A stretch of DNA of 38,251 bases from Flavobacterium sp. (GTDB lineage Bacteria > Bacteroidota > Bacteroidia > Flavobacteriales > Flavobacteriaceae), in NCBI GenBank assembly GCA_023251135.1, contig JAHEZJ010000043.1, positions 1 to 38,251 on the forward strand, given 5' to 3'. Shown here piece after piece: positions 16,075 to 24,556 of the stretch. A program made the translations under genes and the position numbers. How positions within the stretch are numbered: position 1 is the stretch's first letter; every line of letters starts with the position of its first letter. Below the pieces are notes generated by a model. The model did no database searches and was not told where the DNA came from. It saw nothing but the letters and a program-made list of their open reading frames with translations.

Positions 16075-17433
16075 ATGCAAATGAGCACTTTCGAAAAATT
16101 CAATCTCCCAAAATCAGTACAAAAAGCAATCGACGAATTAGGCTTTGTTACGCCTACCCCTATTCAGGAAAAATCTTTTGCCGTGATTATGTCTGGCCGG
16201 GACATGATGGGAATTGCGCAAACCGGTACCGGTAAAACGTTTGCTTACTTACTACCACTTTTAAAACTATACAAATTTACCAATACCAATACACCTAAAA
16301 TTGTAATTCTGGTTCCAACGCGTGAATTAGTAGTTCAGGTTGTAGAAGAAGTAGAGAAATTAACCAAATACATGTCGGTTAAAACACTTGGTATTTTTGG
16401 TGGGGTAAACATCAATACACAAAAAAAGGCTGTATACGAAGGTGTTGATATTCTGGTAGGAACTCCTGGTAGAACGATGGATTTAGCATTGGATGCCGTA
16501 GTACGTTTTGATGAAACTCAAAAATTAGTCATTGATGAGTTTGACGAAATGCTAAATTTAGGTTTCCGTACACAATTGACGGCTCTTTTGGCCATGATGA
16601 AAACCAAACGTCAGAACATACTTTTCTCAGCAACTATGACTGATGAAGTTGATGCTGTACTAAATGACTTTTTTGACTTTCCGGAAGAAGTAACGCTTGC
16701 TGCTTCGGGAACTCCTTTGGAAAAAATCACACAGATTACTTATAATGTTCCGAATTTCAATACGAAAGTAAATCTCCTAAAACATTTACTTGAAACCAAC
16801 GAAAGCATGGAACGTGTTTTGGTTTTCGTAAACAATAAAAAGATATCGGATATGCTTCATACCCGAATCGAAGAGGATTTTGAAGGACAGTTTGGGGTAA
16901 TTCACTCCAACAAATCTCAAAATTACCGTTTGAGTACCATGGCAGAATTCCAGGAAGGAAATCTCCGCGGATTAATCACTACAGACATTATGGCGAGAGG
17001 TTTAGATATTTCGAACATCTCTCACGTTATTAACTTCGAACTTCCTGAATTCCCTGAACTGTACATGCACAGAATTGGTCGTACAGGTCGTGCCGATGCT
17101 ACAGGAACCGCTATTAGTTTCATCACACCACGTGAAGAAGAATTTAAAATTGAAGTGGAAGTATTAATGAATCAGGAACTTGAAATTGCAGATTTCCCTG
17201 AAGAAGTTGAAATTTCAACCAAGTTAATTGAACCTGAAAAAGACAGACAACCGATTAAGTTTTTAATGAAAAAACAAAAACTTGATGGTGATGGCGCCTT
17301 TCACGAAAAAGCCAAAAAGAATAAAAAAGTCAACCTTGGAGGCCCTTCTAAAACAAAAAAGAAAACCCACGGATCTGTCAATCGTAACATGCTAAAAACG
17401 AGAGATAAGAAGAGAAAGGATAAGGATAAATAG
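16075..17433 (+). CDS. DEAD-box family ATP-dependent RNA helicase (motif II DEFD)
   Basis: A 452-residue RNA helicase. Motifs in order are the Q motif (FVTPTPIQEKSF), Walker A AQTGTGKT (48-55), PTREL (81-85), GTPGR (129-133), motif II DEFD (154-157) followed by EMLNLGF, SAT, TTDIMARGLDIS and HRIGRTGRA. The second position of DEAD is thus Phe-containing DEFD. The last 60 residues are a Lys-rich basic tail, which should bind RNA. Such enzymes remodel RNA in ribosome assembly, mRNA turnover or cold adaptation. Translation may start at 16075 or at the second ATG, 16081. It has its own promoter and ends in a long hairpin shared with the convergent lactonase gene. Confidence 0.93.
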   Translation: MQMSTFEKFNLPKSVQKAIDELGFVTPTPIQEKSFAVIMSGRDMMGIAQTGTGKTFAYLLPLLKLYKFTNTNTPKIVILVPTRELVVQVVEEVEKLTKYMSVKTLGIFGGVNINTQKKAVYEGVDILVGTPGRTMDLALDAVVRFDETQKLVIDEFDEMLNLGFRTQLTALLAMMKTKRQNILFSATMTDEVDAVLNDFFDFPEEVTLAASGTPLEKITQITYNVPNFNTKVNLLKHLLETNESMERVLVFVNNKKISDMLHTRIEEDFEGQFGVIHSNKSQNYRLSTMAEFQEGNLRGLITTDIMARGLDISNISHVINFELPEFPELYMHRIGRTGRADATGTAISFITPREEEFKIEVEVLMNQELEIADFPEEVEISTKLIEPEKDRQPIKFLMKKQKLDGDGAFHEKAKKNKKVNLGGPSKTKKKTHGSVNRNMLKTRDKKRKDKDK

Positions 17434-17485
17434 TTTTTTTTAAAGCTACTAAGGAGCTAAGGTTCTGAGGGACTAAGGATTAAAC

Positions 17486-17540
17486 AAAAAGCTCAAAATA
17501 TTGAATTAAGTTGTTCTTAATTCAATATTTTGAGCTTTTT
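17486..17540. terminator. long bidirectional hairpin between helicase and lactonase genes
   Basis: Bases 17486-17510 and 17516-17540 form a perfect 25-bp stem with a 5-base loop (TTGTT). The arms begin and end with five A or T bases. Degenerate CTAAGG-type words on the left (17450-17480) face CTTAG-type words on the right (17550-17573), extending the fold. Confidence 0.88.
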
Positions 17541-17576
17541 CACTGTTCGAAACTAAGAACCTTAGCAGCTTAGCAC

Positions 17577-18689
17577 CTATACTCTGGTAAAAACCAACCC
17601 CACCGGAGAACACAATCCGATTCTTTTTCCGGTATCGGTTAATTTTCCTGTTGTTTTGTCTCTTTTAAAAATAATAATATCATTGGTATATTGGTGCCCT
17701 ACTAACAGATAATTCCCGGTAGGATCAATTGCAAAATCTCTTGGACCTTTTCCTAAAGTACTGATTTGTTCTACCAGTTCAATTCCGCCTTCTTTTTGGA
17801 TTTTATAAACAGCAACCGAATTGGCATCTACGCGGTCTGTAACGTATAAGAATGCTCCGTCAGGTGAAATTTTAATGGCTGCCGCACCTGTTCCGCCTTT
17901 AAATCCTTTTGGCAAAATACTCGTTTCGGCAATTGCTTTCAGGTTTCCGTTTTTATCCAGACTAAAAGTAGTCAGCGTACCGTCTAATTCCTGAACCAGG
18001 TATACAAATTTACCATCTTTGCTAAACGTTAGATGTCTGGGTCCGCTTCCCGGTTTTACATCTACAGTTCCCTTTAACGTTAAGATCTCATTTTTAGAAA
18101 TGGGATTGTACTTATAAATAAAAACCTTATCCAGGCCTAAATCGTTAGCTAAAACAAACTTCTTATCCGGTGAAAAAGCAAGCATATGTACGTGCGCTTT
18201 CTCCTGACGCGCCACATTGGTGCCTTTTCCTTCATGCTGAACCAGCTGCTGTACTTCGGAAATACTTCCATCAGTATTCTTTTTAAAAACAGCGATATTC
18301 CCTCCCGAATAATTCGCGACAAGCACATTTTTATCATCATTAATCAAATGACAAGGGTCAGCTCCCAAGGCATCATTTTTATTCAGAAAGCTAAGCTTTC
18401 CGCTTGCTGCATCGTAACCAAAAGCACTCACCGAGCTTTGAGGTCCGTTTTCGTTTACCGCATAAACAAACTTATTATCTGCCGAGACCGACAAATAACT
18501 TGGACTCACAACACTTTCAGAAGAATTTTTCAATTTAAAAGCACCCGAATCGGCATCAAATTCATAAACATAGATTCCGTTACTCTGACAGGTATTCGTA
18601 TAAGTCCCTACCAGCAAATTGAATTTGTTCTGAGCCTGCAAACCTGCGCAGAAAAAAGCAGAAAAAAGCAATATAGATAATCTCTTCAT
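17577..18689 (-). CDS. lactonase family protein (beta-propeller, 6-phosphogluconolactonase-like)
   Basis: A 370-residue exported protein with signal peptide MKRLSILLFSAFFCAGLQAQ (cleaved near residue 19-20). The mature part is a seven-bladed propeller typical of the YbhE/Pgl-type lactonase family, seen in repeated blades such as LLVGTYTNTCQSNGIYVY, PSYLSVSADNKFVYAVNE, PRHLTFSKDGKFVYLV and PRDFAIDPTGNYLLVGHQ. E. coli Pgl is cytoplasmic. The signal peptide here suggests a periplasmic sugar-lactone hydrolase or a binding protein rather than a pentose phosphate enzyme. No partner gene is adjacent. Confidence 0.88.
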   Translation of the reverse strand: MKRLSILLFSAFFCAGLQAQNKFNLLVGTYTNTCQSNGIYVYEFDADSGAFKLKNSSESVVSPSYLSVSADNKFVYAVNENGPQSSVSAFGYDAASGKLSFLNKNDALGADPCHLINDDKNVLVANYSGGNIAVFKKNTDGSISEVQQLVQHEGKGTNVARQEKAHVHMLAFSPDKKFVLANDLGLDKVFIYKYNPISKNEILTLKGTVDVKPGSGPRHLTFSKDGKFVYLVQELDGTLTTFSLDKNGNLKAIAETSILPKGFKGGTGAAAIKISPDGAFLYVTDRVDANSVAVYKIQKEGGIELVEQISTLGKGPRDFAIDPTGNYLLVGHQYTNDIIIFKRDKTTGKLTDTGKRIGLCSPVGLVFTRV

Positions 18690-18904
18690 AATTTTGAGTT
18701 GTTTGTTGAATACGCTAAAATAGGGAATAATATCTTTTCTGATCCCATTTTTTTGTTACAAAACGGATTACAAAAGTTACATTTTTCAAACCATACGGCT
18801 TGCTTTTCTAAAACCTGCAAACCCTATAAATACATTAATTCTCCCCCACCGTAACCTTTGCTTATAATCTCTCTTATAACTCAGCTGTTTTGAGTAAAAA
18901 TTTG

Positions 18905-18912
18905 TATTTTTG
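18905..18912 (+). promoter_or_regulatory. -7 element upstream of the BatA-domain gene
   Basis: TATTTTTG matches TAnnTTTG, 50 bases before the ATG at 18963. A TTTG at 18889-18892 is too close to be a normal -33 box, so support is partial. Confidence 0.4.
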
Positions 18913-18962
18913 ACCAGTGTCTTCGCGAAAAATAAAACGTAGTGAAGTAAATCGAAGCCAGA

Positions 18963-20891
18963 ATGCATTTTAAACATCCCGAAATTCTATACTTTCTGTT
19001 TTTGTTAATTGTTCCAATCTTGGTTCATTTATTTCAATTACGACGTTTTAAAACCTCTTTTTTTACCAATGTTCGTTTCCTGAAAGAACTTGCTATTCAA
19101 ACCCGGAAGAGTTCTAAAATTAAAAAACGATTGTTGCTGGCTACCCGCCTGCTATTGTTGACCTGTATCATTCTCGCTTTTGCCCAGCCCTTTTTTCAAG
19201 CCAAAGACAGCAAAAATGCCGCTAACGAAATGTATATCATTCTCGACAACTCGTTTAGCATGCAGGCCAAAGGCAAAAAAGGAGAATTACTAAAACGTGC
19301 CGTGCAGGAACTGCTGGAAAACACGCCCGAAAACACCACTTTTTCATTACTGACCAATACCGAAAACTACTGGAATACCGATATCAAATCATCCAAAAGT
19401 GCTTTACAAAACCTAAAGTACAGCGCTACTCCATTTGAGCTTCCATCGATAATGGCAAAGATCAAAGCGCACAAATCAGCACATAAAAAAGATATTGTGG
19501 TTATCACTGATGCTGTTGGTTTAGCCGAAAAAGATGTGAAAAATATTGATACAGAAGAGAAACCCTATTTCATTATCCCGGAAGCTGAGCAAAAAAACAA
19601 CATCGCCATAGACAGTGTTTTTATCAATCAAACCTTAGAGAACTTCTACGAAATAGGCGTTAGTTTATCTGCTTATGGTGAAGATTTCAAGCCTGTTTCG
19701 ATGGCACTATACAATCAAACCAAGCTAATTGCCAAAACCATTATCAATTTTGATGCAAAGAAAAAGAAAATCAACTTTACTATTCCGAAAGAAGCTTTTC
19801 ACGGTTATGTTGTTATTGAAGACAACGGATTAACCTACGACAACAAACTCTATTTCAGCATTCTAAAAACGAAGAAAACCAACATCATCAGTATCGGCGA
19901 ACCTGAAAAAAGCAATTTCCTGTCCCGAATTTATACGACAGCCGAATTCAACTACCACAACTATTCGATTAGCAGTCTGGATTACAACAGCCTGGACAAA
20001 CAAAATACGATTATTTTAAATGAATTAGCCGAAGTTCCTCAGGCACTGCAAACCACTTTAAAAGCTTTTGTAGGTAAAGGAGGTAATCTAGTCGTGATCC
20101 CGTCTGAGAAAACGTCGATTTCAAATTTGAATTCCTTTTTAGCTAATTTTGGAAAAATTCAGTTTACGACCCTTGAGAGCAAAGTGAAGTTAATCACCAA
20201 AATCAATTTTGATCATCCCTTATTCTCCGGTGTTTTCGAGAATAAAATCACGAATTTTCAATATCCGAAAACAAACAGTTCTTTCGGAATTTCAAGCCCT
20301 TATCCAGCCGTTTTATCATACGAAGATCAAAGTGTGTTTGTAACAGCCATCCAGAATCCGGTTTCCGGAATTACGGTTTTTTCGGCCCCTATCAATGCCA
20401 CAAATTCAAACTTTCAGCAATCCCCCTTAATTGTTCCTTTGTTTTATAAAATGGGGCAAAACAATCAGAAAACCGGGGTAAATGCTTTGATTATAGGCAG
20501 TAACCAACCGTATTTTGTAGATGTTTTATTGACCAAAGATGCTATTCTGGAAGTAAAAGGAAACGATGATTCTTTTATTCCAATCCAGCAGGTACTGAAC
20601 AACAAAGTCAAACTGACTTTTAACGACTTCCCGGAAACAGCCGGAAACTATAGTGTTTTTGACAGAAAAGAATGGGTTGAAAACCTGAGTTTCAATTACA
20701 AAAGAAGCGAAAGCGATTTGAGTCAGGTAAACACAAATGTCGTTTCAGATTTTAAAACTGCTGATACGCTTTCCACCATTTTTAACACCTTACAAACTGA
20801 GCGTACAGACAGTCAAATTTGGAAATGGTTTGTTATCTTTGCACTGTTATTTTTAGCATTGGAAATGGCAATTATAAAATTTGTAAAGTAA
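18963..20891 (+). CDS. BatA-domain membrane protein
   Basis: A 642-residue inner-membrane protein. The N terminus has the BatA signature: a helix (about 7-24, ILYFLFLLIVPILVHLF), then QLRRFKTSFFTNVRFL, and a second helix (about 57-76) ending FAQPFF. A von Willebrand-like fold follows, with the metal-site motif DNSFS (95-99). The C terminus has one more helix, KWFVIFALLFLALEMAIIKF. Proteins of this group accompany the Bat aerotolerance cluster, but batB-E and the MoxR ATPase are not present here. The large middle part is probably periplasmic or cytoplasmic beta structure of unknown role. Confidence 0.87.
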   Translation: MHFKHPEILYFLFLLIVPILVHLFQLRRFKTSFFTNVRFLKELAIQTRKSSKIKKRLLLATRLLLLTCIILAFAQPFFQAKDSKNAANEMYIILDNSFSMQAKGKKGELLKRAVQELLENTPENTTFSLLTNTENYWNTDIKSSKSALQNLKYSATPFELPSIMAKIKAHKSAHKKDIVVITDAVGLAEKDVKNIDTEEKPYFIIPEAEQKNNIAIDSVFINQTLENFYEIGVSLSAYGEDFKPVSMALYNQTKLIAKTIINFDAKKKKINFTIPKEAFHGYVVIEDNGLTYDNKLYFSILKTKKTNIISIGEPEKSNFLSRIYTTAEFNYHNYSISSLDYNSLDKQNTIILNELAEVPQALQTTLKAFVGKGGNLVVIPSEKTSISNLNSFLANFGKIQFTTLESKVKLITKINFDHPLFSGVFENKITNFQYPKTNSSFGISSPYPAVLSYEDQSVFVTAIQNPVSGITVFSAPINATNSNFQQSPLIVPLFYKMGQNNQKTGVNALIIGSNQPYFVDVLLTKDAILEVKGNDDSFIPIQQVLNNKVKLTFNDFPETAGNYSVFDRKEWVENLSFNYKRSESDLSQVNTNVVSDFKTADTLSTIFNTLQTERTDSQIWKWFVIFALLFLALEMAIIKFVK

Positions 20892-20905
20892 TTTCTCAGC
20901 TTGTA

Positions 20906-20993
20906 TGTCATTTCGACGTAAGAAGAAATCACACTAACTGAGAACGCACTGCACGGAATAATTGGATGCGATTTCTCCTTCGCCGAAATGGCA
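20906..20993. repeat. REP-like palindromic element
   Basis: The left arm, 20906-20930 (TGTCATTTCGACG then AAGAAGAAATC), is an imperfect inverted copy of the right arm, 20970-20993 (GATTTCTCC then TTCGCCGAAATGGCA), with one indel and three or so mismatches. The short 39-base centre differs. From memory this TGTCATTTCGACGAAGGAG-type palindrome is scattered through many Flavobacteriia genomes. It fills the gap between the BatA-domain and dihydroorotase-like genes. Confidence 0.75.
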
Positions 20994-21031
20994 AGAAAGA
21001 ATTTGTAAATAAAAAATAAATTACTCTACAT

Positions 21032-22288
21032 ATGAAAATAATCATCAGAAGCGCCAAAATTATCGATTCAAAAAGTCCGTTTCACAATCAGACTGTTGAT
21101 CTTTTAATTGCAGATGGTTTAATTGAGAAAATAGGAACTTCAATTCTTGATATCGAGGACACAACCGAAGTTAAATTTGATAATTTACATCTTTCTCAAG
21201 GTTGGTTTGACAGCAGTGTTTCCTTCGGAGAACCAGGTTATGAAGACAGAGAAACGATCGCTAACGGATTAAAGGTCGCTGCAAAAAGCGGTTTTACAGC
21301 TGTTGCCCTGCAACCCAACTCCTTCCCTGTTATTGACAATCAATCGCAGGTAAATTTTGTAAAAAACAAAGCAGCCGGTTTTGCAACAGAACTTTTCCCA
21401 ATTGGAGCTTTAACCAAAGCCAGCGAAGGAAAAGACATGGCAGAATTATTTGATATGAAGAAAGCGGGAGCAGTCGCTTTTGGAGATTACAACAAAAGTA
21501 TCGACAATGCCAATCTTTTAAAAATTGCTTTACAGTACGTACAGGATTTCGACGGTTTGGTAATCACTTACGCACAAGACCCTAACCTAAAAGGAAACGG
21601 AGTTGCCAATGAAGGAATCGTTTCAACAAGATTAGGTCTTAAAGGAATCCCAGCCCTAGCAGAAGAACTTCAGGTGGCAAGAAATTTATTTTTACTGGAA
21701 TACACTGGCGGAAAATTACACATTCCGACTGTTTCTACAGCAAAAACAGTAGCATTAATTAAAGAAGCAAAAGCAAAAGGTTTACAAGTAAGCTGCAGTG
21801 TTGCAGTACATCATCTTGTACTGACCGATGAAAAACTGGAAGAATTTGATACCCGTTTTAAAGTAACACCACCACTTAGAAACGAAACAGACAGAACTGC
21901 TCTTTTAAATGCCGTTTTAGACGGGACAATTGACATGATTACTTCTGATCACAACCCAATCGATATCGAATTCAAGAAAATGGAATTTGATACGGCTAAA
22001 AACGGAACAATTGGTCTTGAAAGCGCTTTTGGTACTTTATTAACCGTTTTACCTTTAGAAACCGTAATTGAAAAGTTAACTTTAGGAAAATCTGTTTTCG
22101 GGATTCAAAACAATACTATTGCTGAAGGTTCAAAAGCCAACTTCACTTTCTTTAATCCGGAAGGAAAATCAACTTTTACAAAACAAAATATTCTTTCCAA
22201 ATCTAAAAACTCGGCTTTTTTAGGAGCAGAAGTCAAAGGAACCGTCTACGGAATATTAAATCAAAACAAACTTGTTACCTCTAAATAA
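21032..22288 (+). CDS. dihydroorotase-like protein lacking the zinc-binding HxH motif
   Basis: A 418-residue amidohydrolase-superfamily protein closest to class I dihydroorotase, the third enzyme of pyrimidine synthesis. The fold motifs are kept: GLIEKIG near the start, FGEPGYEDRETI (65-76), TPPLRNETDRTALL and TSDHNPID. However, the usual DxHVHxRxPG is replaced by D60-S-S-V-S-F-G-E-P-G69. Both zinc-binding histidines and the substrate-binding arginine are therefore missing. It resembles the non-catalytic PyrC' proteins that support aspartate carbamoyltransferase in some bacteria. An active PyrC would be expected elsewhere in the genome. It is followed after five bases by a small membrane protein gene. 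Confidence 0.85.
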   Translation: MKIIIRSAKIIDSKSPFHNQTVDLLIADGLIEKIGTSILDIEDTTEVKFDNLHLSQGWFDSSVSFGEPGYEDRETIANGLKVAAKSGFTAVALQPNSFPVIDNQSQVNFVKNKAAGFATELFPIGALTKASEGKDMAELFDMKKAGAVAFGDYNKSIDNANLLKIALQYVQDFDGLVITYAQDPNLKGNGVANEGIVSTRLGLKGIPALAEELQVARNLFLLEYTGGKLHIPTVSTAKTVALIKEAKAKGLQVSCSVAVHHLVLTDEKLEEFDTRFKVTPPLRNETDRTALLNAVLDGTIDMITSDHNPIDIEFKKMEFDTAKNGTIGLESAFGTLLTVLPLETVIEKLTLGKSVFGIQNNTIAEGSKANFTFFNPEGKSTFTKQNILSKSKNSAFLGAEVKGTVYGILNQNKLVTSK

Positions 22289-22293
22289 TTACA

Positions 22294-22620
22294 ATGAACA
22301 ATTCAATTGAAAAGGGAAAACCAATCGCAATCACCAGTTATATTTTGATTATTGGGGTATTAATTGCCATGTCGATGAACTCTGAAGACAAAAACAGCTT
22401 TGCTTCTTTCCACATCCGCCAGGCATTAGGACTTTCCCTGACCTTTATTTCATTCGGAGCCATCATCAGCAATTTTGACAGCTTCTTTATTACTTTTCCA
22501 ATGTGGATCTGTATTTCGATTTTATGGACTTACGGTATTTTTACCGCTATTCAAGGGCAAACAAAGCCAATTCCGTTAGTGGGAGAACTTTTCCAAAAAT
22601 GGTTTCAAAAAATTGGGTAA
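22294..22620 (+). CDS. small DUF4870-like membrane protein
   Basis: A 108-residue membrane protein with three hydrophobic segments, about residues 10-27 (IAITSYILIIGVLIAMSM), 43-61 (ALGLSLTFISFGAIIS) and 68-86 (FPMWICISILWTYGIFTAI). The stretch FASFHIRQALGLSL is the FHxRQA-type signature of the DUF4870/Tic20-like group. It starts five bases after the dihydroorotase-like gene and is almost certainly co-transcribed with it. The function of this family is not established. Confidence 0.8.
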   Translation: MNNSIEKGKPIAITSYILIIGVLIAMSMNSEDKNSFASFHIRQALGLSLTFISFGAIISNFDSFFITFPMWICISILWTYGIFTAIQGQTKPIPLVGELFQKWFQKIG

Positions 22621-22801
22621 TCTTTAAATTCCAAAACTCAAATTCCAAATTCCAGATTCCAAAAAAAGTAATCCGTTAAAAGCTACGTTTTCGTTTTAGC
22701 GAATCTGTTTCATCAGCGTATTAATTTGGAATATAGACAATAAAAATTCTAATAAGTCCGTAATCAGCTTAAAACTGAGGTTGCGGCTGAAAACTAAAAA
22801 A

Positions 22802-23446
22802 ATGAATCTATCTCTAGAATATAAAATACAAGCGCCAAAAGTTATCTTAGACAAAAATCCTGTTTTACTTTTGTTACACGGATATGGCAGTAACGAAGCC
22901 GATTTATTTTCGTTTGCAACCGAACTTCCTGATCATTATTACATTATTTCGGCCAGAGCTCCTTACGACATACAATATGGCGCTTATGCCTGGTACGCCA
23001 TTAACTTTGATGCCGATCAGAATAAATTTTCAGACAATGAACAGGCAAAAACTTCCCGTGATGTAATTGCTTCTTTCATTGATGAATTGGCTGCAAATTA
23101 TCCTATTGATGCCAACAATGTAACTTTGGTTGGTTTCAGTCAGGGATCTATTTTAAGTTATGCCGTGGCGCTTTCGTATCCTGAAAAAGTGCAGCGAGTA
23201 GTAGCTATGAGCGGTTATTTCAACGAAGAAATCATCAAAGAAGGTTACGAAAAAAACAACTTTACAAATCTAAAAATATTTGCCTCTCACGGAACAGTCG
23301 ATCAGGTTATACCAGTCGAATGGGCCAGAAAAACTCCGGCAATTTTAGAAAATTTAAACATCCCTATAACGTATAAAGAATATCCGGTTGGACATGGTGT
23401 TGCTCCGCAAAATTTCTTTGATTTTAAGAATTGGCTGGCGGAATAG
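22802..23446 (+). CDS. alpha/beta-hydrolase, phospholipase/carboxylesterase family
   Basis: A 214-residue cytoplasmic serine esterase. The oxyanion region is LLLLHGYGSNEADLF (22-36). The nucleophile is S113 in VGFSQGS, the acid D167 in GTVDQVIP, and the base H198 in PVGHGVAP. The size and motifs match small carboxylesterases such as YpfH and the yeast acyl-protein thioesterase group. The reading frame is open back to a TTG at 22781, but the ATG at 22802 begins the natural first strand (MNLSLEYKI). No signal peptide is present. The natural substrate is unknown. It converges on the lipoprotein gene. Confidence 0.88.
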   Translation: MNLSLEYKIQAPKVILDKNPVLLLLHGYGSNEADLFSFATELPDHYYIISARAPYDIQYGAYAWYAINFDADQNKFSDNEQAKTSRDVIASFIDELAANYPIDANNVTLVGFSQGSILSYAVALSYPEKVQRVVAMSGYFNEEIIKEGYEKNNFTNLKIFASHGTVDQVIPVEWARKTPAILENLNIPITYKEYPVGHGVAPQNFFDFKNWLAE

Positions 23447-23460
23447 TTTTTTAGTAAAAA

Positions 23461-23515
23461 GTAAAATGTGAGATGTAAAATGATTGGTTTATCAGTTTTA
23501 CATCTCACATTTTAC
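23461..23515. terminator. perfect long hairpin in a convergent junction
   Basis: Bases 23461-23480 and 23496-23515 form a perfect 20-bp stem. The 15-base loop can itself pair TGAT with ATCA. It separates the esterase gene and the minus-strand lipoprotein gene. Confidence 0.85.
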
Positions 23516-23561
23516 ATATAACACATAACATCAAAAGCTATAAAAGCCTAAACGTTATTAT

Positions 23562-23993
23562 TTATTCGCCTGTATAAATAATTTTATCCTTCTTTTTCAG
23601 GACATAACCTTTCCAGGGAATTAATTGATAATCATCCTTTACCCAAGGCTCTCCTTCAGATTTTCTTTCTAAAAGGATTACGTCATCCTGAGTGTCCAGA
23701 AAAAGCTCTGCTTTATTTCCGTCAAAAATAACATAAGCCACAGTCGCGTATGTTTTTCCATCTTCGGCATGAGCTAATTTTGTACCTTCTTCAAAAACAC
23801 GAATACATTTATTTTTAAGAATAGACCAGGTATATCCCGCAGAACCTTTACAGCCATGAGCGTCAGAATCACCTCCAACAACAACCGGTCTTACTTCCTC
23901 TTTCTTTTCAGGAGTTTTATTTTCTTCAGCAATTTTCTTTCCACAAGAAAACGAAAGTCCTATTACAACGGCCAATAAAAAAATCTTTTTCAT
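23562..23993 (-). CDS. lipoprotein of unknown function
   Basis: A 143-residue predicted lipoprotein: signal MKKIFLLAVVIGLSFSC with lipobox Cys17, then a charged linker rich in Lys and Glu. The mature domain contains SDAHGCKGSAGYTWSILKNK followed by CIRVFE, whose two Cys could form a disulfide. The rest alternates beta strands (ATVAYVIFDGNKAELFL, YVLKKKDKIIYTG). I recognise the motif as recurring in bacterial hypothetical proteins but have no function for it. It is the last gene of a minus-strand set, 46 bases after its neighbour. Confidence 0.78.
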   Translation of the reverse strand: MKKIFLLAVVIGLSFSCGKKIAEENKTPEKKEEVRPVVVGGDSDAHGCKGSAGYTWSILKNKCIRVFEEGTKLAHAEDGKTYATVAYVIFDGNKAELFLDTQDDVILLERKSEGEPWVKDDYQLIPWKGYVLKKKDKIIYTGE

Positions 23994-24039
23994 ATGTCAA
24001 TTTTTTAGTTAAAACTCTATAAAACAAAACAATGCATTC

Positions 24040-24543
24040 TTATTTTTGATACAACCAGGTTTGGTTTACTTCAAAAGTAATACTTTCATCGTCATTAACA
24101 AAGTACTTTAATAAGACTTCTCCCCATAATTCTCCATTACTATAATCTGCAATGATCCATCTGTGGTTTAGAATTTTTACTTTATTGATAATAAATTTGT
24201 TCGGACCAATTTTATCCTGCCCCGTATAAGGATTCCCATTTGGATTTGCATTTAAGTCCAATAATTTCTCTGTTACGAGCGGGATCAATTTTTCATATAG
24301 AATTACTTTTCCTCCACTAGCGCCATTGTCAAAGTAATTTTGTGCATTTTCATTATGTTCTAAAGAGAAATAATCCGCTTCAGCCAGTTTTGTGGATACC
24401 AGACTAATACTATCTCTAAGTTTCTTTGTGGTTTTCTCATATCTTTCCTTTTCAAATTTTACTTCACTGCTGTAAAACATATAAGTAAAAACGTTCATTA
24501 ATATCGCCAGGATAAAAAGGTAAAGCATTAAGGATTTTTTCAT
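24040..24543 (-). CDS. membrane-anchored protein of unknown function
   Basis: A 167-residue protein with one N-terminal helix (LMLYLFILAILMNVFTYMFY, about 5-24). A charged, probably coiled-coil segment follows (about 28-56, FEKERYEKTTKKLRDSISLVSTKL). The soluble C-terminal domain is most likely periplasmic and ends in beta strands (IIADYSNGELWGEVLLKYFV, ITFEVNQTWLY). It begins 13 bases after the MBL hydrolase gene, so the two should be on one transcript. No named family is recognised. Confidence 0.75.
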   Translation of the reverse strand: MKKSLMLYLFILAILMNVFTYMFYSSEVKFEKERYEKTTKKLRDSISLVSTKLAEADYFSLEHNENAQNYFDNGASGGKVILYEKLIPLVTEKLLDLNANPNGNPYTGQDKIGPNKFIINKVKILNHRWIIADYSNGELWGEVLLKYFVNDDESITFEVNQTWLYQK

Positions 24544-24556
24544 TTTTGTAGTATAA

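Noticed and set aside
17577-18689. Pentose-phosphate 6-phosphogluconolactonase (pgl) symbol for the propeller protein
   Set aside because: The signal peptide places it outside the cytoplasm, so the pathway role of E. coli Pgl cannot be assumed.
22781-22801. TTG start for the esterase
   Set aside because: The extra seven residues are basic and unlike the family; the ATG at 22802 starts the usual first strand.
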